Assembly: GCA_946122785.1 (NCBI GenBank)
Contig: CAMGYJ010000002.1
Span: 23,782,492-23,846,491, forward strand
Reading direction: 5' to 3'
Length of the DNA: 64,000 bases
Source: Linum tenue
Taxonomy: Eukaryota > Streptophyta > Magnoliopsida > Malpighiales > Linaceae
How positions within the stretch are numbered: position 1 is the stretch's first letter; every line of letters begins with the position of its first letter. Positions 25,429-37,600 of this stretch are shown piece after piece. A model generated the notes under the pieces. The model was not told the DNA's origin. It saw only the letters and a list, made by a program, of their open reading frames with translations, and did no database searches. The translations under genes and the position numbers were made by a program.

Positions 25429-26825
25429 AAATGTGGGGGAGTTTGATAACACCTAAATTGGTGTTATTTACCTTTCATATTGAGGTTTGTTTCGTGTCAA
25501 TTCATGTGCATAAATGCTTAAATATTGTTAATTGCATCCCTATTCCGTTCCTATTTGAATTCGATGTGATTTTAGGGTGTATTAGATGATATATATGAAT
25601 TAGGTACAAAACAAGGTCACAAGTGTAGCAAGGGGGCATAAGACTGAAGATCGTGGCCTAGAAGTAAAGATCACGGCCGAGATCCTGGACCGCGAAGTCA
25701 AGCTAAAGGTCGCAGCCTGGAAGCCCAAGATTGCGGCCGGGAATTGGAGGATTCAGGGCGCGAACTTCGCGAAGAAGGATCCAAGGAGAAACATAGAGTT
25801 TCCACAGTAGAATCACCGCCACAGTGCATTTTGACAATGAGGAAGATTGCGGCCACGACTCGCAGATCGCGATCGCAAAGCCAGCCCGCGTTCCCCTTTT
25901 AGAGGAGCTGATTTTGAGAGAAAATTTTCTGATTAAGAGGAGAAGAAAAAATTTTAGAGAGAGAGAAGAGAGAGAAGCTGAAGGAAGGAAAAGATGAGAA
26001 GAAGGAGAAGGAGCTAGAAGAGATGAGATGAGACATCTTCCTCAACCTCAAGTCTTTTTCAATTTCTTCTATGTATCTTCTTCCCTCCTTTATGGAGTAG
26101 TCCTCTAAGGTACTTGGGTTCTAAAACACCAAACCTAAGTTTTAGGGTTTACTATGTATATGTGGATATTTTAGGGTTTGAATGAATGAATGTGTTTGAT
26201 TGTGTTTGAGTAAGTCACATTAATCTTTGTTATTAGCTTACTTTATGCTTCTACGCTGGGTATGGAGTTCTAGGGTAAGATGGGTATGCACCACAAGCAA
26301 ATCGAGATAGATGTATGAACAGGGACCTATGGTGGTCGAGGCAACCGAACCCCTGCTATAGGTAGCCTTCCTAGATAAAACCCAGGATAAAACCTCGGTG
26401 TGGACTATGGATAGTATCCATTGAAAGGAGCTACGAGTTTAGTGCCCCAGATACGATAGGCTAGATCGAGGTGACTTTATATGGGTCTAGGGGAGGCGTA
26501 CTCGGAGGGGTGTGGATAACCACGAAAGCCCACGGAAACGAGCTCACTCACCACATTCGATAACCCTAAGTATCTAGACATACATAGTAGTCCTAGACTA
26601 GGGTGAGGGATAGTTCCCCGAAGTACCTACTTTTAGCTTTATTTTATCTCTAAACTAGTAATTCCCTCAAATCCTCCACTCAAACCTACAAAACCGATTA
26701 ACTAATTAACAATAAGGTGGAAAGTAGGCTAGGGTACCATAACCCGAGTAAAATATGACCTTGATTACCACTATACGACAATGTCATCTTAGGTTAAACT
26801 TGGCTTAGGTATGATGGGGCAGTTG
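25429..26825 (+). repeat. Gypsy element E: polypurine tract and LTR (about 1.4 kb)
   Basis: The polypurine tract AAATGTGGGGGAGT (25429-25442) precedes an LTR starting TGATAACACC at 25444. Element F has TGTGGGGGAGTT followed by TGATAGACCG, so they are related families. From 25649 to 25880 the LTR carries iterated GC-rich motifs (GATCGTGGCC, GATCACGGCC, GATTGCGGCC, GATCGCGATCGC). The right boundary near 26820 is estimated from the F LTR length. No 5' half of E is present. Confidence 0.7.
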
Positions 26826-27550
26826 TTGACACGTGCTAACCATCGACAATAATATGCACGGACTCAAGTGATCATAGTCGTGCATAGTATCACCAATGCA
26901 TCATAGTATCACCAACCATAGTATCGACAATAATCTGCACGTGCTAACCATCGACAATCATAGTCGTGCATGGTACCTTGGTGCCAAGCATAACATCATG
27001 CAAGGGTGGTCAGCATAGTATCACCAATGCATCAAACATCAAGATGAAGCCACGCATGATACCTCCACGACACTAGGTGGCTACCTGCCAAGTGAAGTCA
27101 TCAATCTATCAAGATACCAAAAGGCAAGGCAGTTAAGATATCAAGCAATCTACATCAAGCACCAGGCATGGGAAGCAGCAGTTAAAATAGGCAGTTACAG
27201 GGCGGTTACGAGAGATGACTATAAATAAGAGAAACGAAGACGAAGCAAGGATTTCACACTATATCAAACTTTATCTTTTTCTCTGCAAATTAGCCATAAC
27301 TTTTAATTTCCGGAGCTCTCACTGAACCTCCATAGGAATATGTGTAATTAACGTAGCTTGTTTCAAAAAAACCATAAAAATATCAAACACACTCGTTCAA
27401 AATGGTGTGAATCGTATTGATTTTCGTTGTTCAAGAAGTTAAAGTGCATTAATTGAGTTCAAACACCAGAATTTTTCTCCCCGAAAACGTCCACATGGTC
27501 TGAGTTGGTTCCTCGGTCATTGTCAGGTTGAAATTTGATAACGATGAAGT
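26826..27550 (+). repeat. LTR-like sequence with short direct repeats and a TATA box
   Basis: Short repeats GTGCTAACCATCGACAAT (26835 and 26942) and CATAGTATCACCAATGCATCA (two full copies plus fragments) are scattered over 26830-27040. CAGTTACAGGGCGGTTACGAG is followed by TATAAATAAGAG near 27222, an arrangement seen in LTR promoters. No coding domain, primer site or matching partner LTR was identified, so assignment to a second retroelement fragment is tentative. Confidence 0.4.
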
Positions 27551-27753
27551 TGGAAGGAATTCCACAAATTGTACAAGAACTGCTTTTTATGCGTAGTAAG
27601 TATGATTATGATCCCACCATTTTCTAACATATGGTGGGCTTGCTTCCCACTTGTATCCATTATAACAAGCTCAAAAGATTACAGGATGTACATATAAATA
27701 CAGACACAGACACACCTCTAAGAACTGGCATCAGTAGGTCAAAACTTTCTCTT

Positions 27754-30700
27754 TCAGACATTGTATATCATCCCTACTTCTAAGGTAGATGCATGAGGTA
27801 CAGTAAGGGCATGTGTAGGGCCCCTACTGTTCCTCCTCAAGAACTCGTACCCATAGTTTATCACAAACTTCTTCAACATGCTGGATCCTTGCTTTGCCCT
27901 GACGTACGAGTTCCCGAGTATGTACGCAACCCCTGCTTCCCTGGCTTCCATGAGCTCCTGCAACTCTTCCCTTGCAGCTTTATCAATCTCGGGGCTCTCC
28001 GGGACGATGAATCTTACTCGTTTCTTCAGTTGCATTGCTGGAGGTGGTGACTTTATCTCCCGTTGCTCTGAGGTTCCAGGGTCTTGTTCTATTTCTTCGT
28101 TGTCCTCCTCCCTCAATCGTATCCCAGCAGCGTTAGATGAGCAAGTACCCACCACTGTCATCTTGTCATCTTCTTCTTTTGGCATGTCAGCATTGAATTC
28201 AGTGCTCCCAGCTCGTATGAATTCTGCTATGCTGCAAACCAGATCCTTTTCGAACTCTGTGTCATCTTTGTGGACATCACGGTACCCATATCTGACTATG
28301 CACCGGTACAGCCTGTACTCTCTTGGGCCGATGTGGCCTATTAGGAACCGTTCCTCGGGTCCCACATGGGGGACGGGGACTGATTTAATGCAGAGGAACA
28401 CCAGGACTTGGTGGAATGCTGGAAGGTTGGTGACAAAGTGGGAGAAGATTGCAGGAATTCCCGACACAAGCTCGGTGTGGATGAGGCCTATCCCTCTTAC
28501 TCGAACAATGCCAAGGCTAGGACCCAAACTAAGCAGCCAGTTGATGGAGACCTTGTTTTGGACATCGAATTCGTACTTCTTTAGTGAGCCATAGTGCCAC
28601 ACGCACATGATGAGCAGGAATATGAATGCCAGTGCAGTGGGTACCCAGGCTCCTTGCAGAAATTTGATGAGGGAAGCTGAGAAGTAAAGGGCTTCAATCG
28701 TGCCAAAGAAGAACACGAAGCCTATTGCTAGAAACACGCTCTTCTCCCAGCATAAGACGATTACCAGAGACATTAGGCAGGTTGTGACCAGCATAACTGT
28801 AATAACCGCCAAACCTGTTCCACACAAGTGAAGCAAAAGTACTTAAAGTTACTACTATATTCACACACTTATGTATTAAAAGCTTTTATCACTTGTGTTA
28901 TTCTCTACCTGAAGCATTTCCCAGGCGTTTGGTGTCTCTGAAACCGATTGTAACAGCCAAACAAAGCAGCATTAGAGTCCAGTTTATCTCAGGGATGTAG
29001 ATCTGGCCATGGACTTTGGATGACGTGTGGACTATTTTGACTTTAGGGAAGCAACCCAGGGATGAACACTGTTTAATGATTGAGAAAGTCCCTGTGATGA
29101 TTGCTTGGCTTCCCACCACTGCAGCAAGTATGGCTATGACAAGAACTGGCCACCTTAGTTTATCTGAGAACAATGCATCAGTAGAACTGCAGTTAGCTAA
29201 GAACTTGGAAATAGAGATAGATACACAAGCTATATGGAAATGAGTCACTCAAGGTACATACCAGGTACAGATACATAGAAACCAATTTGGTAATCACTTT
29301 CTATCACATGGTGCGTCGATAGATATGCAGCCTGCCCCATGTAAGCAAGGATCAACGACGGATAAACCAAAGAGGTGAAAGCAATCTGCACAATAACGTG
29401 ATTCGTCAATGCCAAAGAGAAAACATCCAATTCTTATATACTTAACAAGCTGAAATACAGTGAGTGAAACAATAACAATGAAATCGTCTTGATTTTACAA
29501 TGGACAATGAAAAAGTTCTTGTATACCTTGATAGACAACTGAGAAAAGTGCCCCAGATCTGCAAACATAGCTTCTGAACCTAAATGATGAAAAAGAAGCG
29601 AATCAGGACATTATCCACAGTATTCAGTTTATGTTAGAAAGGCTTCAACAACCTGAATAATTGTGGATGAAAATGAACCTGTTATGCACAACAAAATCCC
29701 TCCTAATGACATCCATCCACCCTTTTGAGTTTTCTTCAGGAACTTGTACATGTAATATGGTGATAGTGCTTTGTAGATATGGGGATTCCAGTGCACAATA
29801 TTGTACATCCCAATCCCGCTGATGCACAGAAGCCATATCAGAACCACTGGTGCGAACAAGAATCCGACCCGGTGGGTCCCATAATGTTGTAGGGCAAACA
29901 ACGCTATAAGTATAGCGCATGAAGCTGGGAGTTCTACATCTGCACATTCATACAATGCTACACTTAAGTTCCTGTAATCAATCAAGAACACAAGCAGTTT
30001 AATGGAAAAATAATGCACTAGTTGAGGCTTGGAAAGCTCAAGTCTGGTGATGAAGCTACTAGCTAGCTACACAGCTACAAGCCAGAAGCAGACAAGTCAG
30101 ATTAGGTCATTCTTGAATAGGAAAAGGTAACCGACAACAGAAACGTGACTTTACAAATAGAGGTTTCCACACTGTCCCGAGAAAAAGGAAGAAACTTGAA
30201 AGTTCCATGATGGGGTTGGCACTTGGCAGGGAACTCAAAGCTAGTCAAAAGTAAAACCAGTCCAAGATTCAAACTATTCTGCTAGATGATAGGAACGGCA
30301 GCTCAAGTCTCAAACAAGTCAAGCTTGATCAACTTGTTATAAATGTTGATTTCTCATGGCATGGCAGCAGTCGGCTGAGAAATTCCAGAGAAGGAAAATG
30401 AATGGTCATAAGAGAAGGAGAAAGAAATGATAATTTACATTTGTGATGCTCCTTTGACAATGAAAGCTCAACCCCCGAGACTGCAGAGAAAACTGCAAAC
30501 CAAAATGGAAGCGCCACATCAACCAAGTTGCCATCACCACACAATCACATCAAACACCCCCACACAATAATAATTGTCCAAGCAAGAAAACGAAACCATC
30601 AATCGATTAGAGAAAAAACGAAAACCCCAGAAAAAGGGTATGGTGGAAACATTACCAGAAAGGGCAGGGGTGAGAACGCCATCGCCAATGACCATACAAG

Positions 30701-31358
30701 TCCCAATCAAGGCCAAAACCAGCAAGATCCTCTGCAGCACCCTGTGTTTCTCCAGAGTCGATTTCAAGCTCGACCCAAAACTCGGGGTTTTCGAGCCGGA
30801 AGTAGCAATAAGGTTGTCCTTCTTCTTGTACTCGGACAGATCCTCATCCGCCACCTGCCGATTGGGGAGCGCGTTGACTCGGGCGTGCCGACACAGCAGC
30901 GAGTAGAGGGCAAACGTCCCTCCTTCGCCATTGTCGTCGGCTCTGAGAACTATGAACACGTATTTCAAGAGAGGGACGAGGGTGAGTGTCCAGAAGACGA
31001 ATGACAGAACCCCAAAGATCTCTTCGTTCGTCTCCGAGTGCGTAATATCTTCCGCAAATGTGCTCTTGTAGACGTACAGCGGCGATGTGCTCAAGTCTCC
31101 ATACACCACTCCTAGGCTTTGGTACGCCAGAGTCAACACCGTCCGCCATGATTCCTTCTGCTCGCCAAAGAAAACAAGAACAGTAACAAGAGAGGCGCTT
31201 AGTTTTCAAGAACCAACCTTGAATTTTTCTGCCAATTAACACTGAGAAATAGAAACAGAAACTTCTATGAAATCAATGCCAGCGGTTTAAAACAGAGAAA
31301 TAAGCAATACCCATCTCACCTTAAGATGATTACGATGAGCTCCCGTCTCCAGATCCAT
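27754..31358 (-). CDS. KUP/HAK/KT family potassium transporter (782 residues, KUP6-like)
   Basis: Plasma- or endo-membrane K+ (H+-coupled) transporter. Eight exons (minus, 5' to 3'): 31320-31358, 30656-31157, 30439-30492, 29679-29939, 29527-29579, 29262-29385, 28909-29163 and 27754-28814. They total 2349 bp with consistent phases. The start [10 protein letters not shown] is chosen because family members start with a similar M-acidic-hydrophobic-E peptide; the in-frame ATG upstream at 31583 is unlike the family. Signatures: [80 protein letters not shown] and [20 protein letters not shown]. About twelve hydrophobic segments precede a cytosolic C-terminal half ([28 protein letters not shown], ending GMIYNV). 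Length and exon structure are normal and there are no lesions. It resembles the KUP6/KUP8 branch most closely from memory, but orthology is not proven. Confidence 0.96.
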
Positions 31359-33004
31359 TGGGTGTGGCGGGGAAGACACTAACGCTCGTTTCCGCTCCAA
31401 CTTTAACGGCGACCCATTTCTCCAAAACGCAGAACACACACAAAAAAAGAACAGTTTCCCTACCCTGGCTGATGAGGAGGGCTCAACTTCAGAATCATCC
31501 CCTCTACCTCCGAAATTATTGTTCCAGAAACGAGCACAGTTCCAAAAAGAGTGGCAAACTACGCGACTTTCCAAATCAAGCAAGCCGATTGATTACCCAA
31601 TTCGAACAAACCCCCAGTTCCTCTAATGGACAGGTCGAACACGTAAAAAAGACTGGAACTTGTGAAGAAAAGGGGCAGGCAAGCTTTCAGGATCAAACTG
31701 GTTAGGGCGGAGGGAGTTGAACCACCACGAGAAAATAAAGAATGCGCCGGGGGATGGAGGATGAGTAGACAAAGACACGCGGATGAGGAAGGAAGGAAGG
31801 AAGAAAGAATAACAGAGCACGAAATCAACAACACCAGAAAAAGCCCTCTCCAGTTACGCAAATGTGTAGTTAACTAATCCCAGACCAACCAGAAGAATAT
31901 GAACAATCTCGCGTGGCTTGCCTTTCTTTGGGTTATTTTTATATATCTCGGGGCTGCTGTGGAGTAGGTGGAAAGTGGGAGGAGACAAGGAGGATGAATT
32001 TCCGATTTGTTTTTTCAGGGTGTTAAAAGAGTAGATCTTCTCGTCTCTTCTGTGTAAGAAGAAAGCAGAAGGGAGAGGTCGAGAAAGAAGCAGGTGGTTT
32101 TAAAGGGAGGGGCTGCAAAATCAAATTGGGCAGGCAAAATCGGGGATTTTGGCATCTAATGCCTGAGAATCTGCGTATTCTTCTCGCTGTATCAGAGCTT
32201 GAAGTAGAAAAAAGAATAATAAAAAAAAGACTTTTGCCAATGGCAATGGGGGTGTCTTCAGTTTGTTATTCATTGAGTTATGTGGCAGCGAGTTGATCAC
32301 TTTTTTTTTTTTTTTTGCTTTCTTGTTCTTGAAATTCTTTTTTGGACCGTCTGCGTTGTGTTTACTACATACATGCGTGAATTGTCATGCCATGTTGTGT
32401 CCACCGTGACCGGTACACACCACAACATTGAATTGTCTATGTCTGATATCTTAGATTGATTTTGTGAGTTTCGATCGGTAGTATAGTGTTATATTGCCGT
32501 TCGAATGTCATTTTAACTGTAACATTACATATGTATACTACTAGTTAAACCACAATCATATTGTTGTTTTGCTAATTTGTCCAGAATAAGTTATTGTATA
32601 ATTTCACCAATCACTAATTTAAATTGAAACAGTTCTATCCATACCGCGTTATCATTTATTAAAACTCAGTTTTATCAGTTTCAGTTTCGGTTTCATTCTT
32701 CTTTACTGTGATGCTTTTTTCAGTTCAGAATTCAAATGCGAACTTTACCTAAAAGATAGTTTTTTTTAACAATGAATAAAAGTAGTTAATGCACAATCCT
32801 GTAATAAAAATTATGTTAAATATTTTACAGGTAAAAAACTAGAATATGATATGTGCAAACCTTATAAGGGTTTGTACAGTGAGAACCTATATCTTAACCA
32901 TCCATTCATCTCTTTCATCCAATGAATGTGAGCAGAGGAATGCAAAATTAGAGATTAACACTAATATTCTACTGAAGGAAATACGGAGGCAAAAATTGAG
33001 AAAG
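31359..33004. other. Upstream region of the potassium transporter; no other gene seen
   Basis: 31359-32120 probably holds the 5' UTR and promoter; it is purine-rich on the plus strand with GGAAGGAAGGAAG near 31790. Beyond 32250 the DNA is AT-rich with a T homopolymer at about 32302-32317. No coding frame with family features was found. Confidence 0.45.
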
Positions 33005-33009
33005 ATAAT

Positions 33010-33966
33010 TGTTATGGTGCAATCCAAATACAATATCGGAAATACAAAGAAAATAATCATTGTATATTAATGTTCATCAAGGTCAAGTAGTACAATGTCT
33101 TTTGGAAAGGAACTCAAAAGTAAATATTTGCGAACTTGAACTAAAGCGGACAATATCGTATTAATGGAGCTCCCCAGTCAAGACAAGTGGTATCGGAGTC
33201 TGGTTCTGTTTGAATATGGGGAGGTGGATATTAGTTTGGTGGGACTGGGAGCCTCATTCGGTAACCTAGAGATTTGAGATCTGGGTTTGTTTGCTAGATT
33301 AAGGAAGATTTGCATATGACTGGCATATCAATGGATATATGCATATGGTAAATTATTGTATCGAAGAGGCTGTCGATATAAGTTGTCTGGCGTTCAAGAT
33401 AATCGGAGAGGGGAGGACACGAAAGTCCTTGTCTTGACGAGAGGATTATTATGGTACAATCCAAATACTTGTTCGAAAAATACAAGGCAAATTACTCTTG
33501 TATATTAGTGTCCATCAAGCTCAATTAGTACAAGGTCATTAGAGCATGGTTTGGTTTCGATCCAGGGCGGTGGGCGTCAGTTCGGTGGATCCCCATTCGG
33601 TGACTTCGAGATTTGAGATTTCTCTTTGTTTGGCGGATCGAGGAAGATATCCGTTTGTCTAGCATATCAATGGAGATATACATCTAGTAAATCCTTGTGT
33701 CGAAAAGTCTGTCGATGCAAGGTGTCTAGTGGACCAAGATAATCGCTAAGGGGAGGACACGAAGTTTGTGGTCCTTCTCTTGAGGGATGATTGTTATAGT
33801 GCAATCCAAGTACCAAATCGAAAATACCAGGCGAATGACCCTAGTATATTAATGTCCATCAAGCTCAATTAGTACGAGGAATTTTGAAAAGGAAACCATA
33901 AGTAGGTACGTATGGGTTTGGCCCAAACCGGACAATATTGTACTAATTGAGCTACCGTTTTCAAGA
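33010..33966. mobile_element. TRIM-like LTR array (LTR-internal-LTR-internal-LTR)
   Basis: Three related copies of a short LTR start at 33010 (TGTTATGGTGCAATCC), 33447 (TATTATGGTACAATCC) and 33792 (TGTTATAGTGCAATCC). The outer two are about 175 bp; the middle one is truncated at about 33540. The first is followed by TGGTATCGGAGTC (33188-33200), close to the tRNA-Met primer site TGGTATCAGAGCC. Each internal part (about 250 bp, non-coding) ends in GGGGAGGACACGAA, a polypurine-like tract before the next LTR. Matching ATAAT flanks (33005-33009, 33967-33971) could be a 5-bp target duplication. Size and structure fit a terminal-repeat retrotransposon in miniature. Confidence 0.78.
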
Positions 33967-34140
33967 ATAATTAATTGAGGCAGGGTGTTAGTGTAAACGA
34001 GAAAAATGCCAAGCAAACTTGATGATATTATTCAAGATTCAGCGTACTATTTAAATACATCAAGCATAACAACTGGAAGCTAAAAACCAGCTGCCACAAC
34101 CCCTATTGCTCGGCTTATCTAACATAAAACCAGGAACTGT

Positions 34141-34597
34141 GGGGTCGTTTGGAGAACATGATTCAGGACATGGATTCACTGAATCCGTAGATTTTGTAGA
34201 AAGTTATGTTTTTTTGTTGCTTTTTGTATTGTGGATTCTAGCTTTAGAGATTTCAAATCTCTAAAATCTGCGGATATCAAATCTCTCATAATCGGAGAGA
34301 TTCTATATCTTGATTCTTGAGATTTTTTCTCTCCTAATTTTTCTCATCCTTTTATTTTTTATCACATGAAATATATTTATCAACAAAGTTTTTATATTTC
34401 TCGAACCAATCTAATTTTTATTAAGGATAAACATGTTATTTAATATAAAATTAAATTTTTTATTTTACTTGAATGTTAACAACTCACAGTTACCAAACAA
34501 TAAACATTTTAAAATCTGTTTTCAACAATCCGAAGAGTTAGAATCTTTAGATTGTTGACAATCTATAGATTTAAACTCATATTCTCCAAACGACCCC
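34141..34597. mobile_element. 457-bp MITE inside the 3' LTR of Copia C
   Basis: Inverted ends GGGGTCGTTTGGAGAACATGA and the complement of TATTCTCCAAACGACCCC. Flanking TGT on both sides (34138-34140, 34598-34600) is a 3-bp duplication. The other LTR of the same element has the uninterrupted sequence GGAACTGTTTAAC, so the empty site is seen directly. GGGG...GTTTGG ends and a 3-bp TSD resemble PIF/Harbinger-type MITEs, but superfamily is uncertain. Confidence 0.92.
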
Positions 34598-34671
34598 TGT
34601 TTAACAACAACAGTCCTTAAAACAAGCAACAACTCGACACTACTAACAGAAAGCTAACACGTTCTGGACTC

Positions 34672-37600
34672 CTACTGACTACTAACTGGACTCTTTATTG
34701 ACCCAACTCCCAAGACACGAGACCCAGCCCAAATACTCTGACCTTGTATTCTCGACCCAACATATCCTCCCCTAAACTCAAACCGCCTGAGGTTGAGTTT
34801 AAGGCAAGAAATGCTCATTCCTGCAGCAGCATCTGTTTCTCCCTGAAGTTCAGCAACAGTACACATTCCCAGCTCTCCCCTTAGCTTCTCAAAAGTTTCT
34901 ATCTTTACAGCCTTTGTCATGATATCAGCAACCTGATCAGTTGTGCCATAATGCTCCAGTTTGATGACTTCTTCCTTGACCAAATCTCTAAGGAAATGGA
35001 AACGAACATCAATATGTTTGCTACGACCATGTAGAACTGGATTCTTTGATAGTTTGATCGTAGAGCTATTATCGCACAGAATCCTTGTCCCTCCTCCTGT
35101 AGTTTCCAGCCATCCCATCTCCTTTAGTATCCTTTTCATCCAAATGCATTGTGCAGCACTGTAAGCAGCAGCCACAAATTCTGCTTCTGTGGTTGACAAA
35201 GTCATCACAGGCTGCTTCTTGGAAGCCCACGACACAGGTCCACCAGCCAAGAAAAAAACATATCCACTCGTGCTTCTCCTGTCATTGATGTCCCCTGCAT
35301 AATCGCTATCTGTATAACTAAGTAAGCGATCATTCTGTGCACCAGCCTTATACCTTATTCCATATCCGAGAGTCCCTTTGAGGTACCTTAGTACCCTTTT
35401 TGCTGCTACCATGTGAAGCCTTGTTGGTTTTGCCATGAACATGCTAAGTAGGCAAACCACATACATTATGTCAGGTGGAGTTGCTGTTAGATACAACAGA
35501 CTCCCAATCAACTGCTTGTACAGAGTTGAATCCACTAGAACTCCATCCCCTTCCAACGTAAGTTTAGCTCCTGGCGCTATAGGAATCTTCACACAATTGC
35601 TCTCCAGGAGTTGAAAACGCTCCACAAGTTCCTTAGTGTACTTCTTTTGGCCAATGAACACTCCCTGACCAGCAACTTGAGTGATCTCCACTCCCAGGAA
35701 GTATTTCATCCTTCCTAAGTCTGTCATTTCGAACTTGCTCTTCATGGAAGTCTTGAACTCAACAAGGAAATCGTCATTGCTGCTAACACACATCAGATCA
35801 TCTACATATAAGCTAACAATAAGAATGTCAGCTCCTCTTCTTTTAATGAACAAAGTGTGTTCATAAGGACACCTCTGGAAACCTGTCTCCAAGAAATACC
35901 CTTCAATTTTAGAATACCAGGCACGTGGTGCCTGCTTCAAGCCATATAAGGCTTTCTTAAGCATGTACACCTTGTCTTCCTCCCTGCTACCTCAAAACCT
36001 TGAGGTTGCATAACATAAAACTCTTCCTGAAGTTCTCCATGTAAAAATGCGCTTTTAACATCAAGGTGATGGACTGGCCAGCTGTGTTGAGCAGAAAGAG
36101 CAAGCAGAATTCTAATGGTATCCCATCTTGCTACAGGTGCAAACACCTCATAGTCTATACCTAGTTGTTGTGCATACCCTTTGGCAACTAACCGTGCCTT
36201 GTACTTATCCACTTCACCAACTCATTTAACTTCGTCTTGAAAACCCACTTCAAACCTATTGGTGTTATGCCAACAGGCAGGGTAGTCAGTTCCCAGGTGC
36301 CATTCTTTTTTATTGACTGCATTTCAAGTAGCATAGCATCTCTCCATATTTTGTAAAGAGCTGCTTCTTCATAAGTCATAGGATCTACTGCAGCAGCCAT
36401 AAGGAGATAGAAATCATTGGGATCTAGACTCACTTATCCCATATCATACTGAGTATGCCAAAAAGGAGGCTTCCTGGTTCTTGGTGGTAAGCCAAGGCTG
36501 TCAGCACCATTCTCCTCATCTGAATTATGTGGGGAATCATCCGAAGTAGCTGGAGATGATGGAGTTGTTGGAGTTGCAGTAGAACTAGTAGAATTTGTTT
36601 GTTCATCTGCTGGTGTGTCTTCACTTTCCTCATCAGATTCCTGCATATCTTCATCACAACCTTCCCATAGTAGCTGAGTAGGTACTGGTTGCACCTCTAA
36701 GTCCCAAGTCCAGCCTTTGCTCTCATCAAATTGAACATCCCTGCTGATAATAAGCTTCCGTGTACTAGGATTGTACATTCTATAGGCTTTGGATTCAGAA
36801 CATATACCAAAGAAGTGACATTTAACACTCTTAGCATCCAACTTTTTCCTGTACTGATCAGCAACATGAACAAATCCTACATAGCCAAACACTTTGAAAT
36901 GATCCACCACAGGAGGTGTACCATTCCAGAGTTCATAGGGAGTTTTATCCTTATTGATTTTGGTAGGACTTCGATTAAGAACATAAGCAGACCATGCTAC
37001 TGCTTCTGGCCAGAAGACTGCAGGAACACTAGTATCGATAAGCATGCATCGAACCATGTTCATGATTGTCCTGTTTCTCCTCTCAGCAACTCCATTTTGC
37101 TGAGGAGTTAGAGCTGCTGTGAGTTGCCTACGTTTCCCAGTTTCATCACAATAGGCCTTAAATTCATTTGAGAGAAACTCTCCCCCTCTATCAGTTCTTA
37201 AACAAACAATCATGCAACTAGATTCCTTTTCTACCAGCACCTTATATCTTCTAAACACCTCAAAAGCTTCTGACTTAGCAGCAAGAAAATATACCCATAT
37301 TTTTCTGCTAAAATCATCTATTATGGAGAACATGTACCTCTTCCCACTGTTTGAGGTGGGTGTAATGGGACCACATAAATAAGCATGCACGAGTTGGAGT
37401 TTGGTTGCTGCTTGCCATATAATCCTTTTGGGAAAAGGTGTTCTGTGTGGCTTTCCAGTCATGCAGGTCTCACATATAGCGTGCTCAGTCGCTTGAAACT
37501 GAGGTGATCCTGTCACCATTCCTTCCTTTTGAAGCTTCTGCAGATCTTGATGATGGAGGTGACCAAAACGTCGATGCCACAACTGAAACTCAATGGTCTC

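Noticed and set aside
31287..31583. Longer N-terminus for the potassium transporter from an upstream ATG
   Set aside because: The extra residues are unlike KUP proteins; the start at 31358 gives the usual short N-terminus.
36731..37111. Plus-strand 126-codon frame
   Set aside because: Antisense shadow of the Copia C integrase.
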